Positions 1-6,990 of a stretch of 18,367 nucleotides of DNA are shown here, piece by piece (the stretch's first letter is position 1; every line of letters begins with the position of its first letter). Below the pieces are notes generated by a model that had not been told where the DNA came from, made no database searches, and saw only the letters and a program-made list of their open reading frames with translations. A program made the translations under genes and the position numbers. The stretch covers positions 1-18,367 of the forward strand of contig CAKZLA010000580.1 in NCBI GenBank assembly GCA_937124525.1, read 5' to 3'. Source of the stretch: an uncultured Desulfobacterium sp. GTDB lineage: Bacteria > Desulfobacterota > Desulfobacteria > Desulfobacterales > Desulfobacteraceae.

Positions 1-1
1 A

Positions 2-1102
2 GCAAAAGGCTCGTGGAGAACATTTAAATTGCGACAAGATTTTGTTGCCTCCGAAAAAATACAGGTAGAGGACGACATTACTGTTTCAATAGTTTTACCA
101 TCAAATTCATTTAAGTATTTGAATAAAAGCTATACTAATCCAAGTATTAAATTTGTGGATAATTGTGAATATAGATTTTTTCAAAGGCCTGATGAAGCAA
201 TAAACCGTGGATACGATAAACAAGCTGAATTAGATTTATCGTCACCCAATACTTTTGTTTCTAATTTTGAACCTTTGAATATTGCCAATGCCAAAGAATT
301 ACTAAATGATTCAATTGGTTTTGATAAATTCTCTCAACCAATGCAAAACTTAATTTCGGAAGTTGCTCGTGGTGATAATGCAGAGTATTTCATTTCATCT
401 GCACATCCTAGAATTGTTGATGGTAGTCCAACAAAAAATGTTAGATATTTACAAAACAGACCCGACATTACAAATCCTTTTAATAAATATGCAGCTGAAA
501 TGGGGACAAGATTATTTAGAAAAATTCCAATTGAAAGCCCAGTTTATAATCCTGTTAATGCTGTATTGCCAGGAAGAAGAAATAATCCTAAAGAGCCTGG
601 AATAAGACCGCTTTCAGTTTTTAACCCAATTCACTATCAAGAGTTGCCAGAATTATTTATGGACTTTATTTGCAGTTTAACTGGTAAATCCCCTTCTACT
701 ACTGGAGTTGGTTCCGAAGGAGCTCTAACAAAGGCACCGTTTAATGCATTATATGCAATCACAGATTTAAATAATTCTTTATTATCATTTATTCTTACTG
801 GCTATAATGCTTTCTCAACTGCTGCAGGATATGTAGGAAATATTAGAGTTGACCATGATATAAGTTTATTAATTCCAGAAATTTGGAGTAGATTATCAGT
901 AACTGAAAGAGACCCTAAACTTTTAATTCAAAATGGGCATCTTGAACGCATTGATGATTTTGAATTCAAGGGGAATACAATTGCAGCCAGCCGACTTGGT
1001 TACAGAATCACTAAAAAGTTTGTAAAAACATTTTTTGGAAGAGTATTTGAAAATCCAAATGCAGTTTTTAGGAACCAAAGAATGATCAAGGCCTCATTTT
1101 AA
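2..1102 (+). CDS. C-terminal part of a large protein, possibly PPi-type PEP carboxykinase (5' end outside window)
   Basis: The frame is open from the first bases of the window (reading AKGSWRTFKLRQDF), so the TTG at 29 is only an internal leucine codon and the gene begins upstream. About 366 C-terminal residues are present. The stretch PGRRNNPKEPGIRPLS, followed about 25 residues on by TGKSPSTTGVGSEGALTK, looks like the C-terminal region of the roughly 1,100-residue pyrophosphate-dependent PEP carboxykinases (PEP + CO2 + Pi to oxaloacetate + PPi). I am recalling this family from memory, and no catalytic signature is independently proven here. No signal peptide or membrane segment is visible. 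The DNA is strongly AT-rich, with A/T-ending codons throughout, unlike every other gene in the window, which suggests horizontal acquisition. PPDK, which also handles PEP and PPi, lies 6 kb away. That it is a real coding region is near certain; the function is tentative. Confidence 0.8.
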   Translation, partial: AKGSWRTFKLRQDFVASEKIQVEDDITVSIVLPSNSFKYLNKSYTNPSIKFVDNCEYRFFQRPDEAINRGYDKQAELDLSSPNTFVSNFEPLNIANAKELLNDSIGFDKFSQPMQNLISEVARGDNAEYFISSAHPRIVDGSPTKNVRYLQNRPDITNPFNKYAAEMGTRLFRKIPIESPVYNPVNAVLPGRRNNPKEPGIRPLSVFNPIHYQELPELFMDFICSLTGKSPSTTGVGSEGALTKAPFNALYAITDLNNSLLSFILTGYNAFSTAAGYVGNIRVDHDISLLIPEIWSRLSVTERDPKLLIQNGHLERIDDFEFKGNTIAASRLGYRITKKFVKTFFGRVFENPNAVFRNQRMIKASF

Positions 1103-1119
1103 AAGTATTTTATACTTTT
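1101..1119 (+). terminator. AT-rich perfect hairpin at the 3' end of the left-edge gene
   Basis: An 8-bp perfect inverted repeat, AAAAGTAT / ATACTTTT (1101-1108 and 1112-1119), with a TTT loop, starts inside the stop codon of the left-edge gene. The right arm ends in TTTT, so it could act as a weak intrinsic terminator. The stem is A/T-rich and the T run is short, so function is uncertain. Confidence 0.35.
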
Positions 1120-1252
1120 GTGGAAATGATTCTCAAAAATGGGGTGATGCTTCCAGCAAGTGTAAATTGGTAAATGAAAAGTGCTGATAAATCAAATTGA
1201 TCTCAAGGTCAGTCAATTGGGTGTTAACGAGGTTGGAATCAAGCAGCAATGC

Positions 1253-1696
1253 TTAAAAAGCACCTATCTGACAGGGTTTTATTTTAATACCCATCTTTTC
1301 ACAGGCAGAAGAGACATGGGAGGGTTTAAGCTTAAGCTGTCTTGCAATTTCCCAGCATTCAATACAGCTAATTTTATTGTCCTTTGCCTGTTTAAGGAGA
1401 GCCTCTTCTAATTTTGAAGAAAGATGTACCTGACAATCAAGGTTTTTCCGGTTTCCTTGATTTTCATGTTCATGGCCAAACAGCCCCAGGATGCACAGGG
1501 TGAGTCGCAGTTCAATGAGATCTGCCTGTACACCCACCTCCCATGGTGACATATGAAATGAGCGGGCAATGGCGTGGACGGCTGCGCAGGAGATTCGTCC
1601 TTCCACAGCCTTTTTTCCCAAGGCATCTGCAATCTCAGGCGAAATGGATTGTTCGGTGTGCTTTAATGCATAGTGCGCTGCTGTATTTTGTTTCAT
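1253..1696 (-). CDS. Small protein with two tandem copies of a helical ISC...C-(I/L)-G module, function unknown
   Basis: This 147-residue protein starts at ATG 1696 with an AAGGAA ribosome site about 9 nt upstream. It contains the same module twice. Residues about 26-74 have GRISC, then IARSFHMSP, then CILGLFGH. Residues about 98-147 have NKISC, then IARQLKLKP, then CQIGAF at the C-terminus. Each module reads as two or three short amphipathic helices, with the spacing of a helix-turn-helix, ending in a cysteine-plus-aromatic motif. No membrane segment or signal peptide is seen. It is transcribed convergently with the left-edge gene and divergently from the PPDK-regulator operon. A DNA- or metal-cofactor-related regulatory role is only a guess from the shape of the repeat. 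I do not recognise the family with certainty. Confidence 0.8.
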   Translation of the reverse strand: MKQNTAAHYALKHTEQSISPEIADALGKKAVEGRISCAAVHAIARSFHMSPWEVGVQADLIELRLTLCILGLFGHEHENQGNRKNLDCQVHLSSKLEEALLKQAKDNKISCIECWEIARQLKLKPSHVSSACEKMGIKIKPCQIGAF

Positions 1697-1839
1697 GGGT
1701 GGGTTCCTTGTATGTCGATTTATATCGGATTCAGGTTAACGGTTGTATCTGTAAAATAGAAACCAACAAAAGCGGCATAACGCAATTCTGGCAGCATTTA
1801 CAAAGCGGTTAAGGTCAGAGCCATGGATATTTTATTTTT

Positions 1840-1868
1840 TTGACAGGGCCCTTTTCTTGGTATATACA
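1840..1868 (+). promoter_or_regulatory. Near-consensus sigma70 promoter for the PPDK-regulator operon
   Basis: TTGACA (1840-1845) is followed after exactly 17 bp by TATACA (1863-1868). The predicted transcription start near 1875 leaves a leader of about 80 nt before the GTG start at 1957. The same bases could be read as an N-terminal extension of the downstream gene from a TTG at 1840, but that TTG is the -35 box, so the extension is not real. Confidence 0.7.
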
Positions 1869-1956
1869 CTGGTTACTGGTGTTTCATTTTGTCATCATGG
1901 CATATAGAATGGGCAAGTATAATAGTTTAATTTATTGTTTTTTAAAAGGACAAAAA

Positions 1957-2811
1957 GTGAGCCAGACACAAAAAAATGTGAATGAAAATTTCCATATGAT
2001 CTATATTGCCTCCTGCGGTGAAGGAATAAATGCCTATCACCTTGCCCAGAGTGCCCTTGTTCAGTTTCCTGCCAATGACATCACCGTGGTCAAAGTGCCC
2101 CAGATTCGTTCCAGATCCCAGGTGGATGATTTGGTGGAAAAGGCCACAAATACGGAAAGCATGATTGTTCACACCATGGTGAACACCGAACTTAGAAAAT
2201 ACATGACCCGCAGGGGAATGGAAAAAGGGGTCGTAACCATTGATCTCATGGGGCCGGTGTTGTCCCGGGTGAGCAGTTTCCTGAACAGTGATCCCATTGA
2301 ACAACCCGGCCTCTACCGGGAAATCCATAAGGTGGATCTGGATCAGGTGTCGGCCATTGAATTTGCCCTGGCCCATGATGATGGGGTGAACCCCGAGCAT
2401 CTTGACAAGGCTGAAATTGTGCTCGTGGGGCTTTCCAGAGCAGGAAAAACGCCCTTGTCCATGTATCTGGCCGTTCTTGGCTGGAAAACCGCTAATGTTC
2501 CCCTGGTCATTGGGGTTCCCATGCCTGAGGTTCTTAAGCATATTGATCGCAGGCGGATTATTGCCCTGAACATTAACGTGGATCAGCTCATCGCCCACCG
2601 GAGAATGCGCCAGGACACCCTTGGTACCCGGGATATCTATGCCTATGTCTCCCGGGAGGATATTGAAAAAGAGATTAATGCAGCTCGCAGGCATTACATC
2701 ACCCATGGGTATTCCATGGTGGATGTGAGCAATAAACCCATTGAAAACAGTGCAGAAGAAATCATTGAGATGATTACCCGACGGTTTAAAGCATTGGCCC
2801 ATAAAAGATAA
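1957..2811 (+). CDS. Pyruvate, phosphate dikinase regulatory protein (DUF299 kinase/pyrophosphorylase)
   Basis: Family members are bifunctional soluble enzymes. They inactivate PPDK by ADP-dependent phosphorylation of a threonine next to its catalytic histidine, and reactivate it by Pi-dependent dephosphorylation that releases PPi. The P-loop-like motif [15 protein letters not shown], at about residues 158-172 of the 284-residue product, followed by ANVPL, is diagnostic. The GTG at 1957 was chosen because AAAAGGA (1944-1950) sits 6 nt upstream and the resulting length fits the family. The frame extends back to 1840 but only through the promoter and leader. The target enzyme PPDK is encoded at 6991-9702, which favours the PPDK-type over the PEP-synthase-type assignment. 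An oddity is the N-terminal motif, [14 protein letters not shown], where relatives usually have a D-(S/G)-T-G-type sequence. The epimerase gene follows after about 20 bp. Confidence 0.88.
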   Translation: MSQTQKNVNENFHMIYIASCGEGINAYHLAQSALVQFPANDITVVKVPQIRSRSQVDDLVEKATNTESMIVHTMVNTELRKYMTRRGMEKGVVTIDLMGPVLSRVSSFLNSDPIEQPGLYREIHKVDLDQVSAIEFALAHDDGVNPEHLDKAEIVLVGLSRAGKTPLSMYLAVLGWKTANVPLVIGVPMPEVLKHIDRRRIIALNINVDQLIAHRRMRQDTLGTRDIYAYVSREDIEKEINAARRHYITHGYSMVDVSNKPIENSAEEIIEMITRRFKALAHKR

Positions 2812-2831
2812 CCCTTATGAATGGAAAAGAT

Positions 2832-3857
2832 ATGAAATATGGTGAAATAAAACAGATATTGAAGAAAAAAACCTGTCGTTGGCTGATTACCGGTGCTGCG
2901 GGTTTCATTGGTTCCAACCTGGTGGAAACTTTATTGGGGCTGGAGCAGGAGGTCACGGGCCTGGATAATTTTTCCACGGGGTTTCAGCACAATCTGGACC
3001 AGGTGAAAACAGCTGTAACCCCGGCCCAATGGCAGCGTTTTTCACTTATTAAAGGGGATATCCGGGACCCAGATACTTGTGTTCGGGCCTGTGCTGGCCA
3101 GGACAAGATACTTCACCAGGCAGCCCTGGGGTCGGTGCCCCGGTCCGTGGCAGACCCACTCTTGACCCATACCAATAATATTACCGGCCATCTCAATATG
3201 CTGGTGGCAGCCAGGGATGCCGGGGTGAAACGTTTTGTTTATGCCGCTTCCAGCTCCACCTATGGGGATCACCCTGGGCTTCCCAAAACCGAAGCAGTGA
3301 TCGGGAAACCCTTGTCTCCCTATGCTGTGACCAAGTACGTCAATGAACTCTATGCCGATGTTTTCCATAGAACCTATGGTCTTGACACGGTGGGGCTTCG
3401 TTATTTTAATGTGTTTGGGAGGCGTCAGGACCCCCATGGGGCCTATGCCGCCGTGATTCCTCTCTGGTTTTCAGCTTTGATCAACAACAACACCGTGTAC
3501 ATCAACGGGGATGGCGAAACCAGCCGGGATTTCTGCTACATTGACAATTGTGTGCAAGCCAATATCCTGGCGGCCATGGTGGTGGATGAAGATGCCGTAA
3601 ACCGGGTGTACAACGTGGCTTTTGGCCAACGCACCACACTGAATTCGCTTTTTTCCCTCATTCAGGAACGGGTGGGACAAAGGATTCCCCAAGCCTTGGA
3701 TGCGGCACCGGAATTCCGGGACTTTCGTGCCGGAGATGTGCGCCACTCCCTGGCAGATATTTCCAGTGCGGTGGAACATCTGGGATATGCGCCACAGTTT
3801 TCCGTGACCCAGGGGCTGGATCAGGCCTCTGCCTGGTACATGGAACATATCAAATAA
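2832..3857 (+). CDS. wbpP: UDP-N-acetylglucosamine/galactosamine 4-epimerase, WbpP type
   Basis: This is an extended short-chain dehydrogenase/reductase of about 341 residues. The NAD-binding motif GAAGFIG is at about 21-27, a serine triplet (AASSSTYG) at about 140, and the catalytic Tyr-x3-Lys (YAVTK) at about 164-168. The segments [26 protein letters not shown] and GDGETSRDF closely match the WbpP/TviC branch, which interconverts UDP-GlcNAc and UDP-GalNAc (or their uronic acids) in the cytoplasm for O-antigen or capsule synthesis. I chose ATG 2832, with GGAAAAG just upstream; ATG 2817 in the same frame adds five residues and cannot be excluded. The gene follows the PPDK regulator by about 20 bp and is probably co-transcribed. 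UDP-glucose dehydrogenase lies downstream, beyond a palindromic repeat. Substrate preference within the branch cannot be settled by eye. Confidence 0.88.
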   Translation: MKYGEIKQILKKKTCRWLITGAAGFIGSNLVETLLGLEQEVTGLDNFSTGFQHNLDQVKTAVTPAQWQRFSLIKGDIRDPDTCVRACAGQDKILHQAALGSVPRSVADPLLTHTNNITGHLNMLVAARDAGVKRFVYAASSSTYGDHPGLPKTEAVIGKPLSPYAVTKYVNELYADVFHRTYGLDTVGLRYFNVFGRRQDPHGAYAAVIPLWFSALINNNTVYINGDGETSRDFCYIDNCVQANILAAMVVDEDAVNRVYNVAFGQRTTLNSLFSLIQERVGQRIPQALDAAPEFRDFRAGDVRHSLADISSAVEHLGYAPQFSVTQGLDQASAWYMEHIK

Positions 3858-3902
3858 GTATCCCAAAAGAAGGTCCTGAAACCCAACACTTGATTTAAGG
3901 GG

Positions 3903-4090
3903 GTTGGTCACAACATCGGCCACTCTGGGGAGGGGTCAGGCTTGCGTTATTGACACTTTTGCTTAATTTTTCCCTTAGATACAAATCGTTGTCAAAAGCA
4001 TGGAGCCTGATAAAAGCCTCAGGCTCCAATAACGCAAGCCTGACCCCATTGGCCCATCAATTATGATGACTGGCAGATGTTATGACCAAC
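3903..4090. repeat. Palindromic intergenic element, full copy A
   Basis: The outer arms are a 20-bp inverted repeat with 18 matches: GTTGGTCACAACATCGGCCA at 3903-3922 and its near-complement at 4071-4090. Inside them lies a perfect 21-bp inverted repeat: GGGGTCAGGCTTGCGTTATT plus G at 3932-3952, and its exact complement at 4027-4047. Nested in the centre is a 9-bp stem, GGAGCCTGA / TCAGGCTCC (4002-4010 and 4019-4027), with an 8-nt loop. A second copy with most bases conserved is at 9953-10138. It encodes no protein, so it resembles a MITE or large REP-type element. It separates the epimerase gene from ugd and ends just before the ugd ribosome site. Confidence 0.85.
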
Positions 4091-4110
4091 CCCGAAATAA
4101 GGAACAAATT

Positions 4111-5469
4111 ATGAATATAACCATAGTGGGAACCGGATACGTGGGTCTTGTCACCGGCGCATGTTTCTCCGAAATGGGCAGTACTGTTACCTGTGTGGAT
4201 GTGGATGCGCAGAAAATTGAAAATCTTAAAAAGGGCATTTTGCCCATTTATGAACCGGGGCTGGAAGCTCTGGTCATTGAAAATCACAAGGAAGGATTGC
4301 TGCGATTCACCACCTCCCTTGAATCTGCGGCACAAATTTGTGATGTTTTTTTCATTGCCGTTGGTACGCCTCCGGATGAAGATGGCTCTGCTGATTTGCA
4401 ATATGTGCTCCAGGTGGCCCGGGATATTGGCCGGGTGATCAACCAATATAGCGTGATTGTGGACAAGTCAACGGTGCCCGTGGGAACGGCGGATAAAGTT
4501 CAAAAGGCGATCCAGGAATCCCTGGGCCAACGGGGCAGTGACCTTGAGTTTGATGTGGTGAGCAATCCTGAATTTTTAAAAGAAGGGGCTGCTGTTAACG
4601 ATTTTTTGAGTCCGGATCGCATCATTATTGGATGTGACAGCCAGCGAGCCATCAAATTGATGAAACGCCTTTATGCGCCCTTTTCCAGAAATCGGGACAA
4701 ACTGATTACCATGAAGGTTCGGGATGCCGAGATGACTAAATATGCAGCCAACTCCATGCTGGCCACCAAAATTTCATTTATGAATGAAATGGCCACCATT
4801 TGCGAGCGTCTGGGGGTGGATGTGGAAAATGTGAGAAAGGGCATTGGGTCGGACCAGCGCATCGGGTATTCCTTTATTTATCCCGGGTGCGGGTATGGTG
4901 GCTCCTGTTTTCCCAAGGATGTCACCGCTTTAATTCGCACCAGCCGGGATGTGGGGGTGGAGCCTTATTTGCTGGCATCTGTGGCCCATAGGAACAGCCT
5001 TCAAAAAGAAATTCTGGGGAACAAAATTAAGGCACGCTTTGGCAATGAGCTATTCGGAAAAATTTTTTGCATCTGGGGGCTCTCCTTTAAGCCAGGCACC
5101 GACGACATGAGAGAGGCCCCGGCCGTTGTGCTGATTCATCAGCTGGTGGCAGCTGGGGCAACGGTTCATGCCTATGATCCTGTGGCCATGACCCAGGCCA
5201 AGGGGGAATTTCCAGTCGTTTTTTTTGAGGAAAATAAGGTGCGGTTGTTTGACACCGCCTATGACGCCCTAATTGATGTGGATGCCCTGGTGCTGGTGAC
5301 GGAGTGGAAGGCCTTTCGACAACCGGCATTCCAGGCCATGGCCAAGGTGATGAGACAACAAATTCTCTTTGATGGCCGGAATTTATACGATCCAGGAGAG
5401 GTTCAGGAACATGGATTTGAATACCATGGCATTGGAAGGGACATTGTCGGGAACTTATCAGGAGCATAA
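4111..5469 (+). CDS. ugd: UDP-glucose 6-dehydrogenase
   Basis: This enzyme oxidises UDP-glucose to UDP-glucuronate with two NAD+, supplying precursors for surface polysaccharide. The 452-residue protein begins MNITIVGTGYVGLVTG, a Rossmann motif at the very N-terminus as is normal for the family. ATG 4111 was chosen because AAGGA (4099-4103) sits 7 nt upstream. The ORF runs 16 codons further back, but those codons lie in the right arm of the palindromic repeat. DKSTVPVGT, SNPEFLKEG and the catalytic cysteine in GCGYGGSCFPKD (Cys about 266) are present, followed by the C-terminal UDP-binding domain with GLSFKPGTDDMREAP. The cysteine motif fits UDP-glucose rather than UDP-GlcNAc dehydrogenases. 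The next gene starts 9 bp downstream. Confidence 0.95.
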   Translation: MNITIVGTGYVGLVTGACFSEMGSTVTCVDVDAQKIENLKKGILPIYEPGLEALVIENHKEGLLRFTTSLESAAQICDVFFIAVGTPPDEDGSADLQYVLQVARDIGRVINQYSVIVDKSTVPVGTADKVQKAIQESLGQRGSDLEFDVVSNPEFLKEGAAVNDFLSPDRIIIGCDSQRAIKLMKRLYAPFSRNRDKLITMKVRDAEMTKYAANSMLATKISFMNEMATICERLGVDVENVRKGIGSDQRIGYSFIYPGCGYGGSCFPKDVTALIRTSRDVGVEPYLLASVAHRNSLQKEILGNKIKARFGNELFGKIFCIWGLSFKPGTDDMREAPAVVLIHQLVAAGATVHAYDPVAMTQAKGEFPVVFFEENKVRLFDTAYDALIDVDALVLVTEWKAFRQPAFQAMAKVMRQQILFDGRNLYDPGEVQEHGFEYHGIGRDIVGNLSGA

Positions 5470-5478
5470 GCGGTTGCC

Positions 5479-6636
5479 ATGAAATATTTTCCCATCAAAA
5501 TTGTTGCCCTTTGTATTTTATTGGCACCGGTGTTTTATACTGGAACCATTTCCCTCATCGAAAGAAGTTGCGTGGGAAGGTATCAGCAGGAGATTGAGGA
5601 TCGTGTTTTGGAGGATACTCAGTTATTGATCAATGGCTCCATGGGGGTCAGTGAATCCATTGAAAAGAATATCAATCGTTTCCTTGAATCAGATGTGTGG
5701 GTCAAACGGTTCGGGTTGCAGTTGGACATTCTTGTCTTTGCCAATGAAGGCGATATCTTATATCCTTTTTTTCCGGAAATAAATTCCGAGGGCATGGACA
5801 TCATTAATGACAAGGTCTTCCTTGGCATGGCACGGCATAACTACACCATCCTAAAACAGGGACTCACGGTTAAAGTAAATGTGAGATTGCGCCACGGCAC
5901 CTTGGGTGCCAATCTTATTTTGGCGTTTTACGTCAGTATTGCCATGGGTATTTTCTGGATTTATTACCGCAGGGGCATGGGGAAATCCATCCAGGAAAAT
6001 AAAGAGAAGAAAAAACGATTTGCCGCGCTGTTGGTGGATGAAAAAGCCCATAAAAAAAGCCTGGGAGTTTTAAAAAAAGAGCGGGCCCGTCTTTTGCAAA
6101 AAATGACGGATTTGAGGGAAACCTACCAGGATGCCCAGAAAAAGGCCACTATCACCGAAGAGGAGATGTTTGATGAAATAGTCTCCCTGGAGAAGCGACT
6201 CAATGCAAACGTGGATCTCCAAAAGGAAAAAACCTATGAAATTGAGCTTTTAAAGGACAAACTGAAAAAATATGAGCAAAAAAAAGGGGGTAAGAAAAAG
6301 CAGAGGGGAGTTGATTTTACGGCCAAGCGGTTTTCAGTACTCTATAAAAATATTGACATGAACCGCCGGGCCATGACGGGGCTTCTGGATTTGAATGATG
6401 AACTCCAGATTAAGGCGGAAGAGGTGGTTCACCAGCTCAATGAAAATTCAGATAATGTGGTGGTAAAGCGCAAGGTGTTTGCCGGAAAAAAACACAAAGC
6501 CGCCTCCTTTGAAGTGCTGTTTTCTTACAACGGCAGGCTCTATTTCAGGCAAGGCGAGGATCATCGCATTGAAATCCTGGTCATTGGGACTAAAAATTCC
6601 CAGGACAAGGACATGGAGTTTCTCCACCGCAACTGA
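5479..6636 (+). CDS. Membrane protein with periplasmic domain, long coiled coil and RelE-like C-terminal region, unknown function
   Basis: I do not recognise a named family for this 385-residue protein. Its layout is clear. A membrane segment at about 5-27 is followed by a predicted extracytoplasmic domain of about 115 residues (28-143) and a second membrane segment at about 144-163. Next comes a basic stretch and a Lys/Glu/Leu-rich coiled coil at about 170-275, then a globular C-terminus at about 280-385. This topology resembles membrane sensors, with the C-terminus in the cytoplasm. The tail (FEVLFSYNGRLYFRQ, then RIEILVIGTKNSQDKDMEFL) resembles the last strands of RelE/ParE-type folds, but that is by eye only. 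It starts 9 bp after ugd with no good ribosome site close by, suggesting translational coupling. A role with the neighbouring polysaccharide genes is possible but not shown. Confidence 0.82.
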   Translation: MKYFPIKIVALCILLAPVFYTGTISLIERSCVGRYQQEIEDRVLEDTQLLINGSMGVSESIEKNINRFLESDVWVKRFGLQLDILVFANEGDILYPFFPEINSEGMDIINDKVFLGMARHNYTILKQGLTVKVNVRLRHGTLGANLILAFYVSIAMGIFWIYYRRGMGKSIQENKEKKKRFAALLVDEKAHKKSLGVLKKERARLLQKMTDLRETYQDAQKKATITEEEMFDEIVSLEKRLNANVDLQKEKTYEIELLKDKLKKYEQKKGGKKKQRGVDFTAKRFSVLYKNIDMNRRAMTGLLDLNDELQIKAEEVVHQLNENSDNVVVKRKVFAGKKHKAASFEVLFSYNGRLYFRQGEDHRIEILVIGTKNSQDKDMEFLHRN

Positions 6637-6664
6637 CATTAAGTTAATTTGAAAGCCTGTATAT

Positions 6665-6698
6665 CGCAAAGGCCTGTTTGAATCTTCAGGCCCTTGCG
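6665..6698 (+). terminator. Strong hairpin downstream of the membrane/coiled-coil gene
   Basis: Arms CGCAAAGGCCTG (6665-6676) and CAGGCCCTTGCG (6687-6698) pair at 11 of 12 positions around a 10-nt loop, 29 bp after the stop codon at 6636. No T run follows, so it is either a Rho-type 3' end stabiliser or a non-canonical terminator. PPDK converges from the other side. Confidence 0.4.
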
Positions 6699-6794
6699 AG
6701 TCCAGGCCAAAAATTTCAGTTGACACAGGGGCACCTTTCCATTTTCCCGGCATCACCATCATAGTATTCTATGGATCTGATTTTCAGGCAAATG

Positions 6795-6881
6795 GGGGCG
6801 GGCTTGTGTTATTGGCGTTATCGACCACAGCCGGTGCAAACTCCAAAACCACCGATAATGACAATAACGCAAGCCTGACCC
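6795..6881. repeat. Short derivative of the palindromic element (copy C)
   Basis: The left arm GGGGCGGGCTTGTGTTATTG (6795-6814) and right arm CAATAACGCAAGCCTGACCC (6862-6881) are inverted repeats with 17 of 20 matches. They correspond to the inner arms of copies A and B. The interior is shorter and different, with its own TTATCG/CGATAA pair, and the outer AACATCGGCCA arms are absent. It fills much of the 354-bp gap between the convergent genes ending at 6636 and 6991; apart from the 6665-6698 hairpin I see nothing else there. Confidence 0.7.
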
Positions 6882-6990
6882 TCATCGCTATGACCCCCAT
6901 CGCTAATGAAACCTCCGGCCAGGAAAATGGGAATGCGCCCGTTGACACGGTCACATGAAGTGGACAGTTTTTATCAACTTAATCAACTTA

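Noticed and set aside
29..31. TTG at 29 as the start of the first gene
   Set aside because: The same frame is open to the window edge and reads plausible protein upstream, so the gene is truncated by the window.
1840..1956. N-terminal extension of the PPDK regulator from a TTG at 1840
   Set aside because: The TTG is part of the -35 box, the extension has no family similarity, and a well-placed ribosome site supports GTG 1957.
1942..2802. 286-codon open frame on the minus strand
   Set aside because: It is antisense to the PPDK regulator, His/Gly-rich in the manner of shadow frames, and shows no recognisable domain.
4063..4110. 16-codon N-terminal extension of UDP-glucose dehydrogenase
   Set aside because: It is encoded by the right arm of the palindromic repeat; the Rossmann motif and ribosome site place the start at 4111.
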